Origin: Granulosicoccus sp047634635
GTDB lineage: Bacteria > Pseudomonadota > Gammaproteobacteria > Granulosicoccales > Granulosicoccaceae
Reading direction: 5' to 3'
Assembly (NCBI GenBank): GCA_047634635.1
Contig: JBLIIE010000006.1
Coordinates: 4,859 to 68,858 of the forward strand
Length of the DNA stretch: 64,000 bases
Shown here: piece after piece, positions 8,584-17,350 of the stretch
Position numbering within the stretch: the stretch's first letter is position 1
How the letters are laid out: the number at the start of each line of letters is the position of its first letter
Position numbers and translations under genes: made by a program
Notes under the pieces: model-generated
Seen by the model: only the letters and a program-made list of their open reading frames with translations
Told to the model about the DNA's origin: nothing
Database searches by the model: none

Positions 8584-9657
8584 ATGCGTTTCGGGAAATC
8601 GTCGGTATTGATGCTGAAAAATTGTCTCAAGTTCCCATTGCATTTTTTGCAACTCTTTAGTGGTGCCAAATCATTCGAGAAAAACTCTCTGTTGGGCAGC
8701 CGTTTTCTTAATAAGCACAATTTGCATATTCATAGAGTCACATTAGGTATGCGGATGGCACGTATGCGTAGACGCCGTCTTGCGCCACTTGTATCAGCAC
8801 AACTTGTTGCTGCGTATGAGCAAGATGGTTTTGTACGGATAGAGAATTTCCTGGACAAGGATCATTTTCAAGAGCTGTTGCACGAAATACACGAGACTAA
8901 TTTTGATCGGGTAGACATGTACCAGGGGGCCACCACAACTCGCCGTTCAATGATTGATGATGCTGATCTTGTGTCACGCCCGGCAATTTTTAAAGTCCGT
9001 GAAAACAAACGGCTTCTTAATCTTGTGCGCTATGTGGCTTCTCATGCGGGCCAACCACTGGTGACGCTACAGACTGTATTAGCTAAAGCAAGTGGGAATC
9101 AAGATCCTCAGAGTGATTTGCATAGTGATACCTTTCACGCAACTGCAAAAGCCTGGTTGTTTCTAAATGATGTTGAAGAGGATGATGGCCCATTTTGCTA
9201 TGTGAAAGGCTCACACAAGATGTCCGAGCAGCGATTGGCATGGGAAAAATCCATTTCAACATCTATTGACTCTGTGGGCAATAAATATTCACGGCGTGGA
9301 TCCATGAGAGTCTTGGAAGATCAGCTGTCTGAATTGGGATACCCTCAACCCACTAAAATGGTAGTTAAGGCTAATACTCTTGTTGTGGCAAATACACATG
9401 GGTTTCATGCTCGGTGTGCGAGTATGAAAAATACGACACGAATTGAGATTCACCTATCGCTGCGGCGTAATCCGTTTCTGCCGTTTGTTGCGGCGCCGTT
9501 AGGGGGATTGCACTTTGCAGCTCTTCCGATTATCAAAGCACGAGTGAATCGTTTGGTTGTTTTTGCACAGACTCAAATTGGAAAGTTAGGTATAAAACCC
9601 TGTCCGTGGAATTCGATTGGATATGGCAAGTCGAATGAATGGAGACACCCAGACTAA
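8584..9657 (+). CDS. Phytanoyl-CoA dioxygenase (PhyH) family Fe(II)/2-oxoglutarate oxygenase
   Basis: This is a predicted non-haem iron hydroxylase of 357 residues. The iron ligands of the cupin core are visible: H180-x-D182 in DLHSDTFH, and a distal His in THGFHAR (H275, less likely H272). TTRIEIH supplies the probable 2-oxoglutarate-binding Arg. WLFLNDVEEDDGPFCYVKGSHK between them is the family's typical strand. The first 60 residues are basic and hydrophobic and do not match the family. I chose ATG 8584 because AGGAG lies seven bases upstream. Members hydroxylate lipids, antibiotics or small metabolites; this one's substrate is not evident. It follows the monooxygenase after a terminator, so it is probably a separate unit. 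Confidence 0.82.
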   Translation: MRFGKSSVLMLKNCLKFPLHFLQLFSGAKSFEKNSLLGSRFLNKHNLHIHRVTLGMRMARMRRRRLAPLVSAQLVAAYEQDGFVRIENFLDKDHFQELLHEIHETNFDRVDMYQGATTTRRSMIDDADLVSRPAIFKVRENKRLLNLVRYVASHAGQPLVTLQTVLAKASGNQDPQSDLHSDTFHATAKAWLFLNDVEEDDGPFCYVKGSHKMSEQRLAWEKSISTSIDSVGNKYSRRGSMRVLEDQLSELGYPQPTKMVVKANTLVVANTHGFHARCASMKNTTRIEIHLSLRRNPFLPFVAAPLGGLHFAALPIIKARVNRLVVFAQTQIGKLGIKPCPWNSIGYGKSNEWRHPD

Positions 9658-9893
9658 GTATTGGCCTTAGCGAACAAGTGAGTAGTCCACAACGGCGTGT
9701 TGAGAGCTCTGAATACTGTGTTCTGATAGTAATCTTTGTAAACATCCTCTGGAACTTTGTCCAAAGTGATAGGGGTTGTGTCGACATTCGTCGTATGATG
9801 TGACTCTGCCACGTGCAGTGGCAAGCATTGAAGAGAGCTTGCCAGGGATAAACTCAATAGCGTCGAGCTGGTGGGTATGCGAGAGTCGTTACA

Positions 9894-11015
9894 TTGAAAT
9901 CTACTTTGATATTGGCCAATTCAGAACGTCTTCTCCCAGGCAGAGGTTCACCGGTTTCCGGAATCATGGTATTTGCGATTGCCTGCTATTTATTATTTGG
10001 CTCCACAGTTGCGCTTTCCCAAGATAAGGAATTTGTCGTTGCTACTAAGGAGGCCCCACCGTTTGCCATGCTGGGTTCTGACAATCAATGGCATGGCTTG
10101 TCGATCACGCTTTGGGAGGCCTTGTCACAAAAGCTGGGGATTAAATTTCGTTATGAGGAAGCCACTCTTGCTGACATGATCGAAGGCGTCGCCGCCGGAC
10201 GCTTTGATGCAAGTATTTCAGCGATCACCATCACTAATGAACGAGAACAACTCGTTGATTTCAGCCATCCTTTTTATACCACGGGTTACGGCATCGTCGT
10301 GCCACGTGCAGACTCGGGCTGGTGGGGTATGTTCAGTCGGCTGTTATCGATGGATTTTTTAAAGGCTGTTGGCTGTCTGATACTGCTCCTCACTTTCGTG
10401 GGTTTCTGCTTTTGGCTGGCTGAACGTCGCAAGAATCGTAAAGAATTTCGACCTGGCATTCAGGGAGTAGGGGATGGTTTCTGGTTTTCAGCGGTCACCA
10501 TGACAACCACTGGGTATGGTGATATGGCGCCACGCACGTGGGCTGGCCGTATAGTCGGGCTGGTCTGGATGTTTACCGCATTGATTATCACCTCTACTTT
10601 CACCGGTACGATCGCCGCAGCCTTAACGGCAGAGCGACTGGCGCAATTTGTGGAAGGACCGGCCGATTTGTCTGGTATTACAACCGGTTCGATAACAGAT
10701 TCAGCATCTGATGGTTGGCTTCAAAGCTATGGCCTGAACTTTATTCCCTACCAAAGTGTGGAAGAAGGGCTTGAGGCGGTTGCAACAGGCAATGTGCGGA
10801 GTTTTGTCTACGACCGCCCGTTGCTACGTTATTTGGTTGAGAAAACTTACGCTGACTCGATTGAGCTGGTGCCTGGAATCTTTGGACGCCAGGATTACGG
10901 TATCGCTTTGCTGCCGGGAAGCGAATGGAGAGAGCCATTGAATAGAGCACTGTTAACCTACCTCGGTACAAATGAATGGGAGGCTGAGCGGCGGCGTTGG
11001 TTGGGTCCAGGTTAA
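9894..11015 (+). CDS. GluR0-type ligand-gated potassium channel
   Basis: This 373-residue protein joins a periplasmic amino-acid-binding module to an ion-channel pore. After a signal segment (about 25-42), the solute-binding lobes (VATKEAPPFA onward) are split by the channel: helix M1 near 158-180, pore loop GFWFSAVTMTTTGYGDMAP near 195-213 with a potassium-type TTGYGD filter, and helix M2 near 218-245. The second lobe (GSITDSASDGWLQ to GIALLPGS) follows. This S1-M1-P-M2-S2 order is that of cyanobacterial GluR0 and is an inverted version of the animal glutamate-receptor pore. The TTG at 9894 gives a long leader; ATG 9966 is an alternative. The ligand is presumably an amino acid, and the gating role is inferred. 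Confidence 0.88.
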   Translation: MKSTLILANSERLLPGRGSPVSGIMVFAIACYLLFGSTVALSQDKEFVVATKEAPPFAMLGSDNQWHGLSITLWEALSQKLGIKFRYEEATLADMIEGVAAGRFDASISAITITNEREQLVDFSHPFYTTGYGIVVPRADSGWWGMFSRLLSMDFLKAVGCLILLLTFVGFCFWLAERRKNRKEFRPGIQGVGDGFWFSAVTMTTTGYGDMAPRTWAGRIVGLVWMFTALIITSTFTGTIAAALTAERLAQFVEGPADLSGITTGSITDSASDGWLQSYGLNFIPYQSVEEGLEAVATGNVRSFVYDRPLLRYLVEKTYADSIELVPGIFGRQDYGIALLPGSEWREPLNRALLTYLGTNEWEAERRRWLGPG

Positions 11016-11151
11016 TTTTATAATATCTATCGGGTACTCAGATTCTACTGTTAGTACACAGCACGTCTAACTCAACGTTGTGCATTAACAACATGGCTGC
11101 AGATCTGGGCGCTGTCACTTTATTTAAAGCTGTAGATATCACTTGCTATAA

Positions 11152-11163
11152 CATAACGTTATG
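11152..11163. promoter_or_regulatory. Palindrome upstream of the TctC gene
   Basis: CATAACGTTATG is a perfect 12-base palindrome followed at once by a G and a run of nine T. It lies 82 bases before the TctC start, in an AT-rich leader. It could be an operator for a dimeric regulator of the transporter; with no loop it is a poor terminator. No candidate regulator is adjacent. Confidence 0.3.
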
Positions 11164-11245
11164 GTTTTTTTTTGCACGACCCAGTCTTGGCGAAAGTGCT
11201 ATTTTGATCATGCTATTTTTATCTATCAATAAAAAGGAAGTTGAA

Positions 11246-12256
11246 ATGATCAAGAAAATATTAGATGCATCGACAGCGATGGCGCTCACAGCAGTCATGA
11301 CAATGAGTGCTGGCGTTTTTGCTGCGGACTACCCTGAACGTGAAGTTCTGGGTGTTGTTATGTGGGGTGCTGGTGGTGCAACGGATACGGTTGCTCGTGC
11401 GATTAATCCTGCTGCAGAAGAAGCATTGGGAAAGTCGATTGTTGTGTTGAACAAATCCGGGGGCGCAGGTGCGATTTCAACGGCCTATGTAAATGCAGCA
11501 CCCGCTGACGGATACACATTCCTGTACGGAGCTGAAAATCCTCAACTACACCCAATCATGGGTGTTGCTGATCTGGACTATTCAAAATTTTATCCCATCA
11601 ATATTCTAGGTCGTGGCGTAGCTGTGATCACCGTCCCTACAGACTCCAAGTATATGTCTATGGAAGATCTGCTGGCTGACATCAAAGCCAACCCAGGCCA
11701 AGTTCTAATGGGCTCTACTGGTCCTGGAGGATTGCCAAGTACGATCAGTGCGCTGATCAAAAATGCTGCACCTTTCGATGTCACTGCCATTCCCTTTGGC
11801 GGTGAAGGCCCAGGTCTGATAGCCATGCTCGGTGGCGAAGTCGACTTCATGCCAACAGGTATTTCTGCAGCAGCTGAGCAGGTTAAAGGCGGTAAAATGC
11901 GCGTTTTGGCCGTCGTAAACGGTTCACCTGTTGATACGCTTCCAGATGTTCCAGCAATTACAGATGCTCTACCTGACATGGGTAAGTTTCTGCCATGGGG
12001 CCCTTTCTATGGAGTCTTCGTCAGAGGTGATACACCTGACGATGTGAAAGCAACCTTGACTACAGCCTTTGACACCGCAGCTCAGAGTGAAGGCTTCAAA
12101 ATACTGATGGCAAATCGCGGCAACATTGTGATGAACATGTCTGGTCAGGAAGCTGTCGATTTTTTGAAAAAATGGCAGCAAGTAACTGCTTGGGCGCTTC
12201 AGGATACGGGGGCTGCTAAAGTGAACCCTGAAACTATAGGCATTATGCGTCCATAG
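11246..12256 (+). CDS. tctC: Tripartite tricarboxylate transporter substrate-binding protein (TctC/Bug)
   Basis: This periplasmic receptor of 336 residues captures a carboxylate-type substrate for the TctAB membrane pair. The signal peptide ends in AGVFAAD (about residue 27). The mature protein shows the Bug-fold signatures: VVMWGAGGATDTVARAI in the first lobe, NKSGGAGAISTAYV, then PGQVLMGSTGPGG and LPDVPAI. ATG 11246 has AAGGAAG five bases upstream. An open frame continues 56 codons further up, but it has no ribosome site and would bury the signal peptide. A hairpin downstream may raise its level relative to tctB and tctA, as binding proteins are usually made in excess. The substrate cannot be read from the sequence. 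Confidence 0.92.
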   Translation: MIKKILDASTAMALTAVMTMSAGVFAADYPEREVLGVVMWGAGGATDTVARAINPAAEEALGKSIVVLNKSGGAGAISTAYVNAAPADGYTFLYGAENPQLHPIMGVADLDYSKFYPINILGRGVAVITVPTDSKYMSMEDLLADIKANPGQVLMGSTGPGGLPSTISALIKNAAPFDVTAIPFGGEGPGLIAMLGGEVDFMPTGISAAAEQVKGGKMRVLAVVNGSPVDTLPDVPAITDALPDMGKFLPWGPFYGVFVRGDTPDDVKATLTTAFDTAAQSEGFKILMANRGNIVMNMSGQEAVDFLKKWQQVTAWALQDTGAAKVNPETIGIMRP

Positions 12257-12270
12257 TTTTCAGTGACTAC

Positions 12271-12301
12271 AGCCCGGTCTGAATTCTTCTGGCCGGGTTT
12301 T
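12271..12301 (+). terminator. Attenuator-like hairpin between tctC and tctB
   Basis: AGCCCGG (12271-12277) can pair with CCGGGTT (12293-12299), giving a seven-base stem with one G-T pair, followed by a short T run. It lies 14 bases past the tctC stop. It is well placed to reduce transcription into tctBA. Confidence 0.5.
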
Positions 12302-12326
12302 GACGTCTGACTATTGGGAGCGTGGT

Positions 12327-12839
12327 ATGTCGACTCGACTAAAGGAGCCAGCCAGCTCAGCAAACCGACCGGGAGAATTAGTTTTTGCTATTGCGCTAGC
12401 AGTTTTCAGCGCTGTTGCCCTTTGGCAGGCTTGGCTAATCTCCGGATTTTACGGATTGTCGGAGCCTGGAGTGTTTCCGATGTTGGCGGCAGGCACCATG
12501 CTTGTGTCAAGCCTTTTTATTCTGCGTGATGTCATGTCAAATGCAAGAGACATCTCCAATGAAAAAAGTCAGTCAGATGATTTTTTTCAAACTGTTTTAC
12601 CACTCCGACTAATCGTCATGATATCGCTTGTGGGGTTGTACATTGCATCGATGCCCTGGTTTGGTTTCATCGTCGCCTCAGGGGTTTTTCTGTTGGCATC
12701 GTTCATGTACTTGTGGCGCAAAAGCCTGGGTATTTCTGTGGTGCTTACCGTTTTTTCCTTGGCTTGCATCTACGGCATTTTCCGCGTTGTCTTTCAAGTG
12801 GTTCTGCCTAAGGGCACGCTGTTGACAGGGATGTTCTGA
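12327..12839 (+). CDS. tctB: Tripartite tricarboxylate transporter small membrane subunit TctB
   Basis: This is a small integral membrane protein of 170 residues with four hydrophobic segments (about 22-42, 50-68, 98-120 and 130-160). It lies between the binding protein and the large permease, the standard TctC-TctB-TctA order. The segment GLSEPGVFPMLAAGTMLVSS is typical of the family. ATG 12327 has GGGAG six bases upstream. The stop at 12839 is one base from the tctA start, so the two are probably translationally coupled. The subunit is needed for transport, but its exact role is poorly known. Confidence 0.88.
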   Translation: MSTRLKEPASSANRPGELVFAIALAVFSAVALWQAWLISGFYGLSEPGVFPMLAAGTMLVSSLFILRDVMSNARDISNEKSQSDDFFQTVLPLRLIVMISLVGLYIASMPWFGFIVASGVFLLASFMYLWRKSLGISVVLTVFSLACIYGIFRVVFQVVLPKGTLLTGMF

Positions 12840-12840
12840 C

Positions 12841-14340
12841 ATGCTCGAGATATTAGCGAACCTAACCTTATCCTGGTTCGACCTCTCGCTGATGCTGTTA
12901 ACCGCCATTGGCACGCTGGCAGGTATTTATGTTGGCGCCATTCCTGGTCTATCGGTAACCATGGCCACCTCGATCCTAATCTCTTTTACGTTTCGTTGGG
13001 AGGTGAATGAAGCGCTGGCGTTGATTGCAGGCGTGTTTGTTGGTGGTGTCTATGGTGGATCAAGAACTGCTATCCTGCTTAACATTCCCGGCGCTCCTAG
13101 CGCAATTGCCACGGCGATCGAAGGCTACCCAATGGCTAAGCGTGGCGAAGCAGGAGAGGCCATCGGGTTAACCACAGTCATGTCAGTTATTGGCGGGTTC
13201 ATAGGGATTTTTGCGTTGGCGTTATTCGCTCCAGTGATTGCTAGTTTCGCGATTCAATTTAACTCACGTGACTACCTTTTATTGGGCTTAATCGGCATCC
13301 TTTTGGTTGGTTCGTTGTCTGGTGAAAGCTTTGCCAAGGGAGCCTTTGCCGGTGCGCTTGGTGTTTTGATCGGTATGGTCGGTCTCGATCCAATGACGGC
13401 TGAAGGTCGTTTCACGTTCGGATCGATTACGCTTATGGGAGGGATTCCCTATGTGGCAGCCATGATTGGATTCTTCGGTGTTGCAGAAGCCTTTGTTCAA
13501 CTTCACAACCTTCACCAACCGGCTGTAAAACAGAAGATTGATCGGATAATTCCGAAATGGTCTGATGTGAAACGCTATTTATGGCTGGCTGTACGCAGTT
13601 CGGGTATCGGTACCATTATTGGTGCCTTACCGGGTACGGGGGGCGATATCGCAGCTCTATTGGCATATGATCAGGCTAAGCGCACAACTCCCGAACCGGA
13701 AGTACCATTTGGTGAAGGAGCTAAGGAAGGTTTAGTAGCTCCAGAGGCTGCCAATAACGCAGCTGTAGGTGGAGCCTTTGTACCGATGTTGACGCTGGGT
13801 ATTCCTGGTGATGCGGTTACTGCTGTAATCATTGGAGCGTTGTTCATTCACGGTCTTAAACCAGGGCCTTTATTGTTAATAGAGACACCACATCTGTTCT
13901 GGTTTATTGTTGGCAATTTAGCGCTTGCCAATATATTTCTACTTATTTTCGGCTTAACAGGCATTAAAATATTTACAAAAATTGTTGAGTGTCCCAAGGC
14001 GATACTTATCCCGCTTATTATCGTTTTCTCATCTGTGGGCACGTATGCTATTCAGAACAACCCTGTGCATATTGCCTGGATGCTGGGCTTTGGCGTCGTG
14101 GGCTACTTCTTGAAGGTGTACGGTTTTCAAGTGGGACCGGTCATATTAGGTGTCATCCTTGGCCCTATGATGGACTCTAACTATCGTCGAGCTATGCTCG
14201 GCGCTCGAGGAGATATAAGCACTTTTTTATGGAATTTCATCTCGCATCCTATCTCGTTGGTTTTGACCTTCAGCTTTCTTACTCTGCTAATTTCGCAAAC
14301 CCCTTTGATCGGTTGGATTAAACGCCGATTTGGTGTTTAG
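12841..14340 (+). CDS. tctA: Tripartite tricarboxylate transporter large permease TctA
   Basis: This 499-residue membrane protein has about ten to twelve transmembrane helices. It carries the family signatures YVGAIPGLSVTMATSIL near the N-terminus, GVYGGSRTAILLNIPGAPSA (about 70-89), GALPGTGGDIAALLAY (about 260-275) and LTLGIPGDAVTAVIIG (about 318-333). These paired glycine/proline motifs come from an internal duplication. TctA forms the ion-coupled translocation path for the substrate delivered by TctC. It is the last gene of the operon. No two-component regulator of the usual TctDE type is beside it. Confidence 0.94.
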   Translation: MLEILANLTLSWFDLSLMLLTAIGTLAGIYVGAIPGLSVTMATSILISFTFRWEVNEALALIAGVFVGGVYGGSRTAILLNIPGAPSAIATAIEGYPMAKRGEAGEAIGLTTVMSVIGGFIGIFALALFAPVIASFAIQFNSRDYLLLGLIGILLVGSLSGESFAKGAFAGALGVLIGMVGLDPMTAEGRFTFGSITLMGGIPYVAAMIGFFGVAEAFVQLHNLHQPAVKQKIDRIIPKWSDVKRYLWLAVRSSGIGTIIGALPGTGGDIAALLAYDQAKRTTPEPEVPFGEGAKEGLVAPEAANNAAVGGAFVPMLTLGIPGDAVTAVIIGALFIHGLKPGPLLLIETPHLFWFIVGNLALANIFLLIFGLTGIKIFTKIVECPKAILIPLIIVFSSVGTYAIQNNPVHIAWMLGFGVVGYFLKVYGFQVGPVILGVILGPMMDSNYRRAMLGARGDISTFLWNFISHPISLVLTFSFLTLLISQTPLIGWIKRRFGV

Positions 14341-14481
14341 TTACATAGCTAGGTTGTTGGGGGAAATGTTCAAGCGTAGAGCAGAGGTGCTGTATTTCTT
14401 CTATTGCAACGACAATCAGCACTACACCATCTGAAACTATCCATTTGGAATTTCTTTGCCACTGATGTAGCTAGCATCACT

Positions 14482-14979
14482 TCAACGATTAAGAAGATTT
14501 TCGATTTTTAATCTGACACGTTCACGATAGCTTAAACGTTGACTATATTGCTCTTCAATATATGCTAAGCAGCTCAGGTTGTATTGAGGTGTTTGCGTAG
14601 CGCCTTTCTTTGCGTTTGATTCTAGGCTGGTATTTGCATCAGGGGTCAGTAATTCTGCAATCGTCACATCGAACCTTTTATTGCTATTAGCCCACACCGG
14701 GTGATGCTCAGGCGGGCAATGTAGGCTGAACCAGTCATCTCTCCGGTTCTCTGGCATTTTGTACAAAGCCTTGCGTGTTGCTGGTTCAATCTCAAGACTA
14801 ACAGTTAGACCATTATTGTTGGCCTCAAGTTTGACGACTTCAGATGTACTGCACAAAGCGCCGCTGCTGAAATAGTCTTCTAGTATCTCTAGCTTCGACA
14901 ACTCCTCAGATGCCACGCTCGAACTGGTGACCAGTAGTAGAACGGCAAAAGATCTATTAGATTTTTTTGCTATTTTCAT
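14482..14979 (-). CDS. Secreted protein of unknown function
   Basis: This 165-residue protein has an apparent signal peptide (hydrophobic AVLLLVTSSSVASEE, cleavage near residue 24). The mature part has three cysteines (CSTSEV, LHCPPEHH, LSCLAY) and an Arg/Glu-rich C-terminal helix (YRERVRLKIENLL). I do not recognise the family. It is convergent with tctA, and its own promoter would lie in the AT-rich region near 15,000. The periplasmic location is inferred. Its closeness to the T6SS minus operon (350 bases upstream of the first bases of that block) is probably incidental. Confidence 0.55.
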   Translation of the reverse strand: MKIAKKSNRSFAVLLLVTSSSVASEELSKLEILEDYFSSGALCSTSEVVKLEANNNGLTVSLEIEPATRKALYKMPENRRDDWFSLHCPPEHHPVWANSNKRFDVTIAELLTPDANTSLESNAKKGATQTPQYNLSCLAYIEEQYSQRLSYRERVRLKIENLLNR

Positions 14980-15079
14980 TGCAGATTATCACCTAATTCA
15001 TGAATACCACTCTCGCACAAACCGTGCTCTCTGTGTCACCAACGATCTAACTCATGGGCTAGATTAAGGACAATCTTTA

Positions 15080-15196
15080 ATGGAAGGCTGGAAAGTAGAT
15101 GCCAACAATTTTGCTAGCACCTGTTGTGGTAACAAAGGTCACGCTGAAACCACTTGTCGTCGCACTATCAACGAAGCAGTTGAAGTTGAAAGTTAG
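15080..15196 (+). CDS. Possible small protein with a zinc-knuckle-like Cys/His cluster
   Basis: This is a 38-codon frame, ATG 15080 to TAG 15196. AAGGA lies nine bases upstream of the start and a strong hairpin 40 bases after the stop. The peptide includes TCCGNKGHAETTCRR, whose C-x4-H-x4-C spacing matches the last three ligands of a CCHC zinc knuckle; the first Cys is adjacent rather than two residues away. The combination of start site, motif and terminator is suggestive. At this length chance cannot be excluded, and it could also be a relic. Confidence 0.3.
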   Translation: MEGWKVDANNFASTCCGNKGHAETTCRRTINEAVEVES

Positions 15197-15235
15197 TGTT
15201 ATGTGTTTTCAGCGATCATCGAGAAGCCCTGCCCC

Positions 15236-15268
15236 TGCTGAGTGGTTTCTTGCCACTCAGCACGCTTT
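15236..15268 (+). terminator. Hairpin terminator on the plus strand
   Basis: TGCTGAGTGG (15236-15245) pairs perfectly with CCACTCAGCA (15253-15262) around a seven-base loop and is followed by CGCTTTTC. Only the plus strand has the T run, so it would stop plus-strand transcription heading into the end of the T6SS minus operon. It may also act as a 3' stabilising stem for the minus transcript. Confidence 0.55.
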
Positions 15269-15326
15269 TCTGCAGGAGAATAAGTGTTTGCAAACGCTGA
15301 AAGGAAAAAAATCAGGCTGAACGTGT

Positions 15327-16583
15327 TTAGAGAACGTTTCGCATGCGATCTAACTGTTGTGCCTGATCGGCCTGTTTACGTCTGATCTTACCCTGGAGGA
15401 TGTTTATCTGTCCCATCAACTGAGAGAACTGCTGTACCGAGTTGCCAGTTGTAGTTTGAGTGACCGCAGGAGTGGGTGTGACTCTAGGAACTTCCGTCAC
15501 CAAAGGGGCTTGTGTAACTCTGGGGATCTGCGTTACCACAGGGGCTCGTGTGACCGCTGGGGTTTGAGTAGCTATCTGTGTCGTGGTTGGCCTCACAGGT
15601 AAAGTTTCAATTTGAGCAGTGCGCACGGCTTGCTCATGCCGGATTGGAATCTCTAACAGTTTGCTGGCAATCTTGGCGTTTACCAGCTGTTGCTCTGCCA
15701 GTTGTGAATTGCCCTGTTGAATGGATTGTTCACTTTGCCTTAGCAATTGCTTGGCATTGGCAAGCTTACGTTTTTCTGTTGTCAGATCATCGAGCGTGGC
15801 AGCGCTGATAGACGTGTTTACTGGTGCCCCGATGGCGGTGTAAAACTCGGATAAGGCATTGCGCGTTCTGCCGCCTGAAACCCCATCGGGAGAACCGACG
15901 TTGAAACCGAAGTCATTTAGAGTGGTCTGTACTTCAGCAACCAAGACTCTATAGGCGTTCCTGCGCTCTGCCACGGCGAGTTCTCCGGCTGTTGGCTGCA
16001 CAATCACAGGAACAGTGGGTTGAACCGGAGGCAGTGTGGGCTGTGCAGTTGCAACAGCAGCAGGTGCTATGGGTGCCTGCTGACTTTCAAGTAGGGCCAG
16101 ACGCGCACGTATTCGATCGCCATCCTCACTGGTCAGTTCCAGTCGTTTTTGGCATGCATTGATTGCTTCAGCCCCTGATTTGGTCAGGCATGCGATTTTC
16201 ACAGCACCTTTGTCCAAAGAATCTTGATTTACTTTAGAGGAACGAATGATCAATTTCTGTTCAGTAGACGCCGCGGCAATGATCTCCTGCAGCGATACCA
16301 GTCTTGAATTGCCTGGATGCAAACTCAACGCTTCATTTAGTGTTTTGCTGGCAAGTTCCTGTTGCCCATCCTGATACTGCGAGGACGCCAGCTTCCAGTA
16401 AATATCGACATTCCGGCTACCGCTATCAAGCACGCTCTTGCAAATACTCAAGGCATCAATCTGGCGCGCCGTCATACAATCACTGACTGATTGCGCATGC
16501 GTGCTCATCGAGTAACTCGTACAGGCCAATAGGAGTGTGGCCATCTGGATGCCCTGGGCCAACGAGTGAATACTTGGCTTCAA
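15327..16583 (-). CDS. T6SS-linked periplasmic TPR and peptidoglycan-binding protein
   Basis: This 418-residue exported protein (signal peptide ending STHAQS, about residue 31) is the last gene of the T6SS minus operon. Residues 35-110 form short tetratricopeptide-like helices (YWKLASSQYQDGQQELASKTL). About 210-260 reads as a PG_binding_1-like domain (TLNDFGFNVGSPDGVSGGRTRNALSEF). The region after 335 is a Thr/Pro/Val low-complexity stretch with a TQ/TPAVT rhythm, followed by a short coiled coil. The start overlaps the previous gene by four bases. It probably anchors or positions the trans-envelope part of the secretion machine on the cell wall. The domain reading is by eye and the role is inferred from operon position. 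Confidence 0.62.
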   Translation of the reverse strand: MKPSIHSLAQGIQMATLLLACTSYSMSTHAQSVSDCMTARQIDALSICKSVLDSGSRNVDIYWKLASSQYQDGQQELASKTLNEALSLHPGNSRLVSLQEIIAAASTEQKLIIRSSKVNQDSLDKGAVKIACLTKSGAEAINACQKRLELTSEDGDRIRARLALLESQQAPIAPAAVATAQPTLPPVQPTVPVIVQPTAGELAVAERRNAYRVLVAEVQTTLNDFGFNVGSPDGVSGGRTRNALSEFYTAIGAPVNTSISAATLDDLTTEKRKLANAKQLLRQSEQSIQQGNSQLAEQQLVNAKIASKLLEIPIRHEQAVRTAQIETLPVRPTTTQIATQTPAVTRAPVVTQIPRVTQAPLVTEVPRVTPTPAVTQTTTGNSVQQFSQLMGQINILQGKIRRKQADQAQQLDRMRNVL

Positions 16584-17350
16584 TATCCTGCACCGGCAGA
16601 ACCTCGACTACTGCGCGATGCAAAGCCCCACTGGCCGTCTGGGAGCTTGACTAGGTTAAACAGATAGTAGGATTCAACGGTTTTGTAAGGGGGCTCTTCG
16701 CGCTCAACCATGGCTTCGATATCTTCCCTGAAATTGTACAGACTGTAGCTGTCCAAAGAATCTGGGCCGCCTGCGATACGTTTCAGAGTTCGGACAATCT
16801 CCTCTGAGATAATCTCCATCTCTTCAATGTTTTGAGCCTTTGCACCGGCATTCAGAAATGCGAGCAATTCATCAGAGCGATCGATCAGATCCTGTGCTTT
16901 TACAACGTTCGCGGCCACTGTACGTTGGACATTAGTGCTGGCGTCCTCTACTTCACTGGCCAGCTGCAAATGAGTGATAGCTTCGGAGGCAGATTTGCGT
17001 AACCCATATTCGTTAGAGGGGATGCCACTAAGAAAACCCGGATCTACGGCTATAGCTACGTCGTTCAGATACTTCTGGGCACGCTCCATGTCACCACCAC
17101 GGGCGGCCTTTAGCATGAGCTCGCTACTTGCGGCCGCCTTGATAGCAGCTAACTCTGCCGCTACCAGCAGGCCTTGCTTGTTGGGTGCTTGAGGCCAGCC
17201 TGTGATGGCATGTCCGATATGGATATGGGCGATAGTGGGTGCATCCCGGCTGACCATACGGTTAACAAACGATCCGCAGGAGCCGAGCCCTAGCGAGATC
17301 AGGATGATCAATGGAATTTTGGCAAATACGTAGTGCTTAACTTTATTCAT
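16580..17350 (-). CDS. T6SS-linked lipoprotein with His-rich metal-binding-like segment
   Basis: This is a 256-residue lipoprotein with lipobox LGSC (Cys about 25). The mature N-terminus carries IAHIHIGHAITGW, a histidine cluster followed by GLLVAAELAAIKAAASSELML. This resembles the helical repeats of small periplasmic metal-binding proteins. The middle is alpha-helical (about 60-200), and the end is Gly/Ser-rich and likely flexible. It lies between the PP2C phosphatase and the peptidoglycan-binding protein in the T6SS minus operon and overlaps the latter by four bases. I do not know a named family for it. An outer-membrane accessory role next to TssJ is a guess from position. Confidence 0.58.
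   Translation of the reverse strand: MNKVKHYVFAKIPLIILISLGLGSCGSFVNRMVSRDAPTIAHIHIGHAITGWPQAPNKQGLLVAAELAAIKAAASSELMLKAARGGDMERAQKYLNDVAIAVDPGFLSGIPSNEYGLRKSASEAITHLQLASEVEDASTNVQRTVAANVVKAQDLIDRSDELLAFLNAGAKAQNIEEMEIISEEIVRTLKRIAGGPDSLDSYSLYNFREDIEAMVEREEPPYKTVESYYLFNLVKLPDGQWGFASRSSRGSAGAGY

Noticed and set aside
9654..9857. 67-codon minus-strand frame between the PhyH-family and channel genes
   Set aside because: It starts at TTG without a ribosome site and no family is recognisable, although the N-terminus is weakly signal-like.
15099..15320. 73-codon plus-strand frame overlapping the small Cys/His frame
   Set aside because: It reads through the perfect terminator hairpin, has a low-complexity Leu/Val/Lys composition and lacks a ribosome site.
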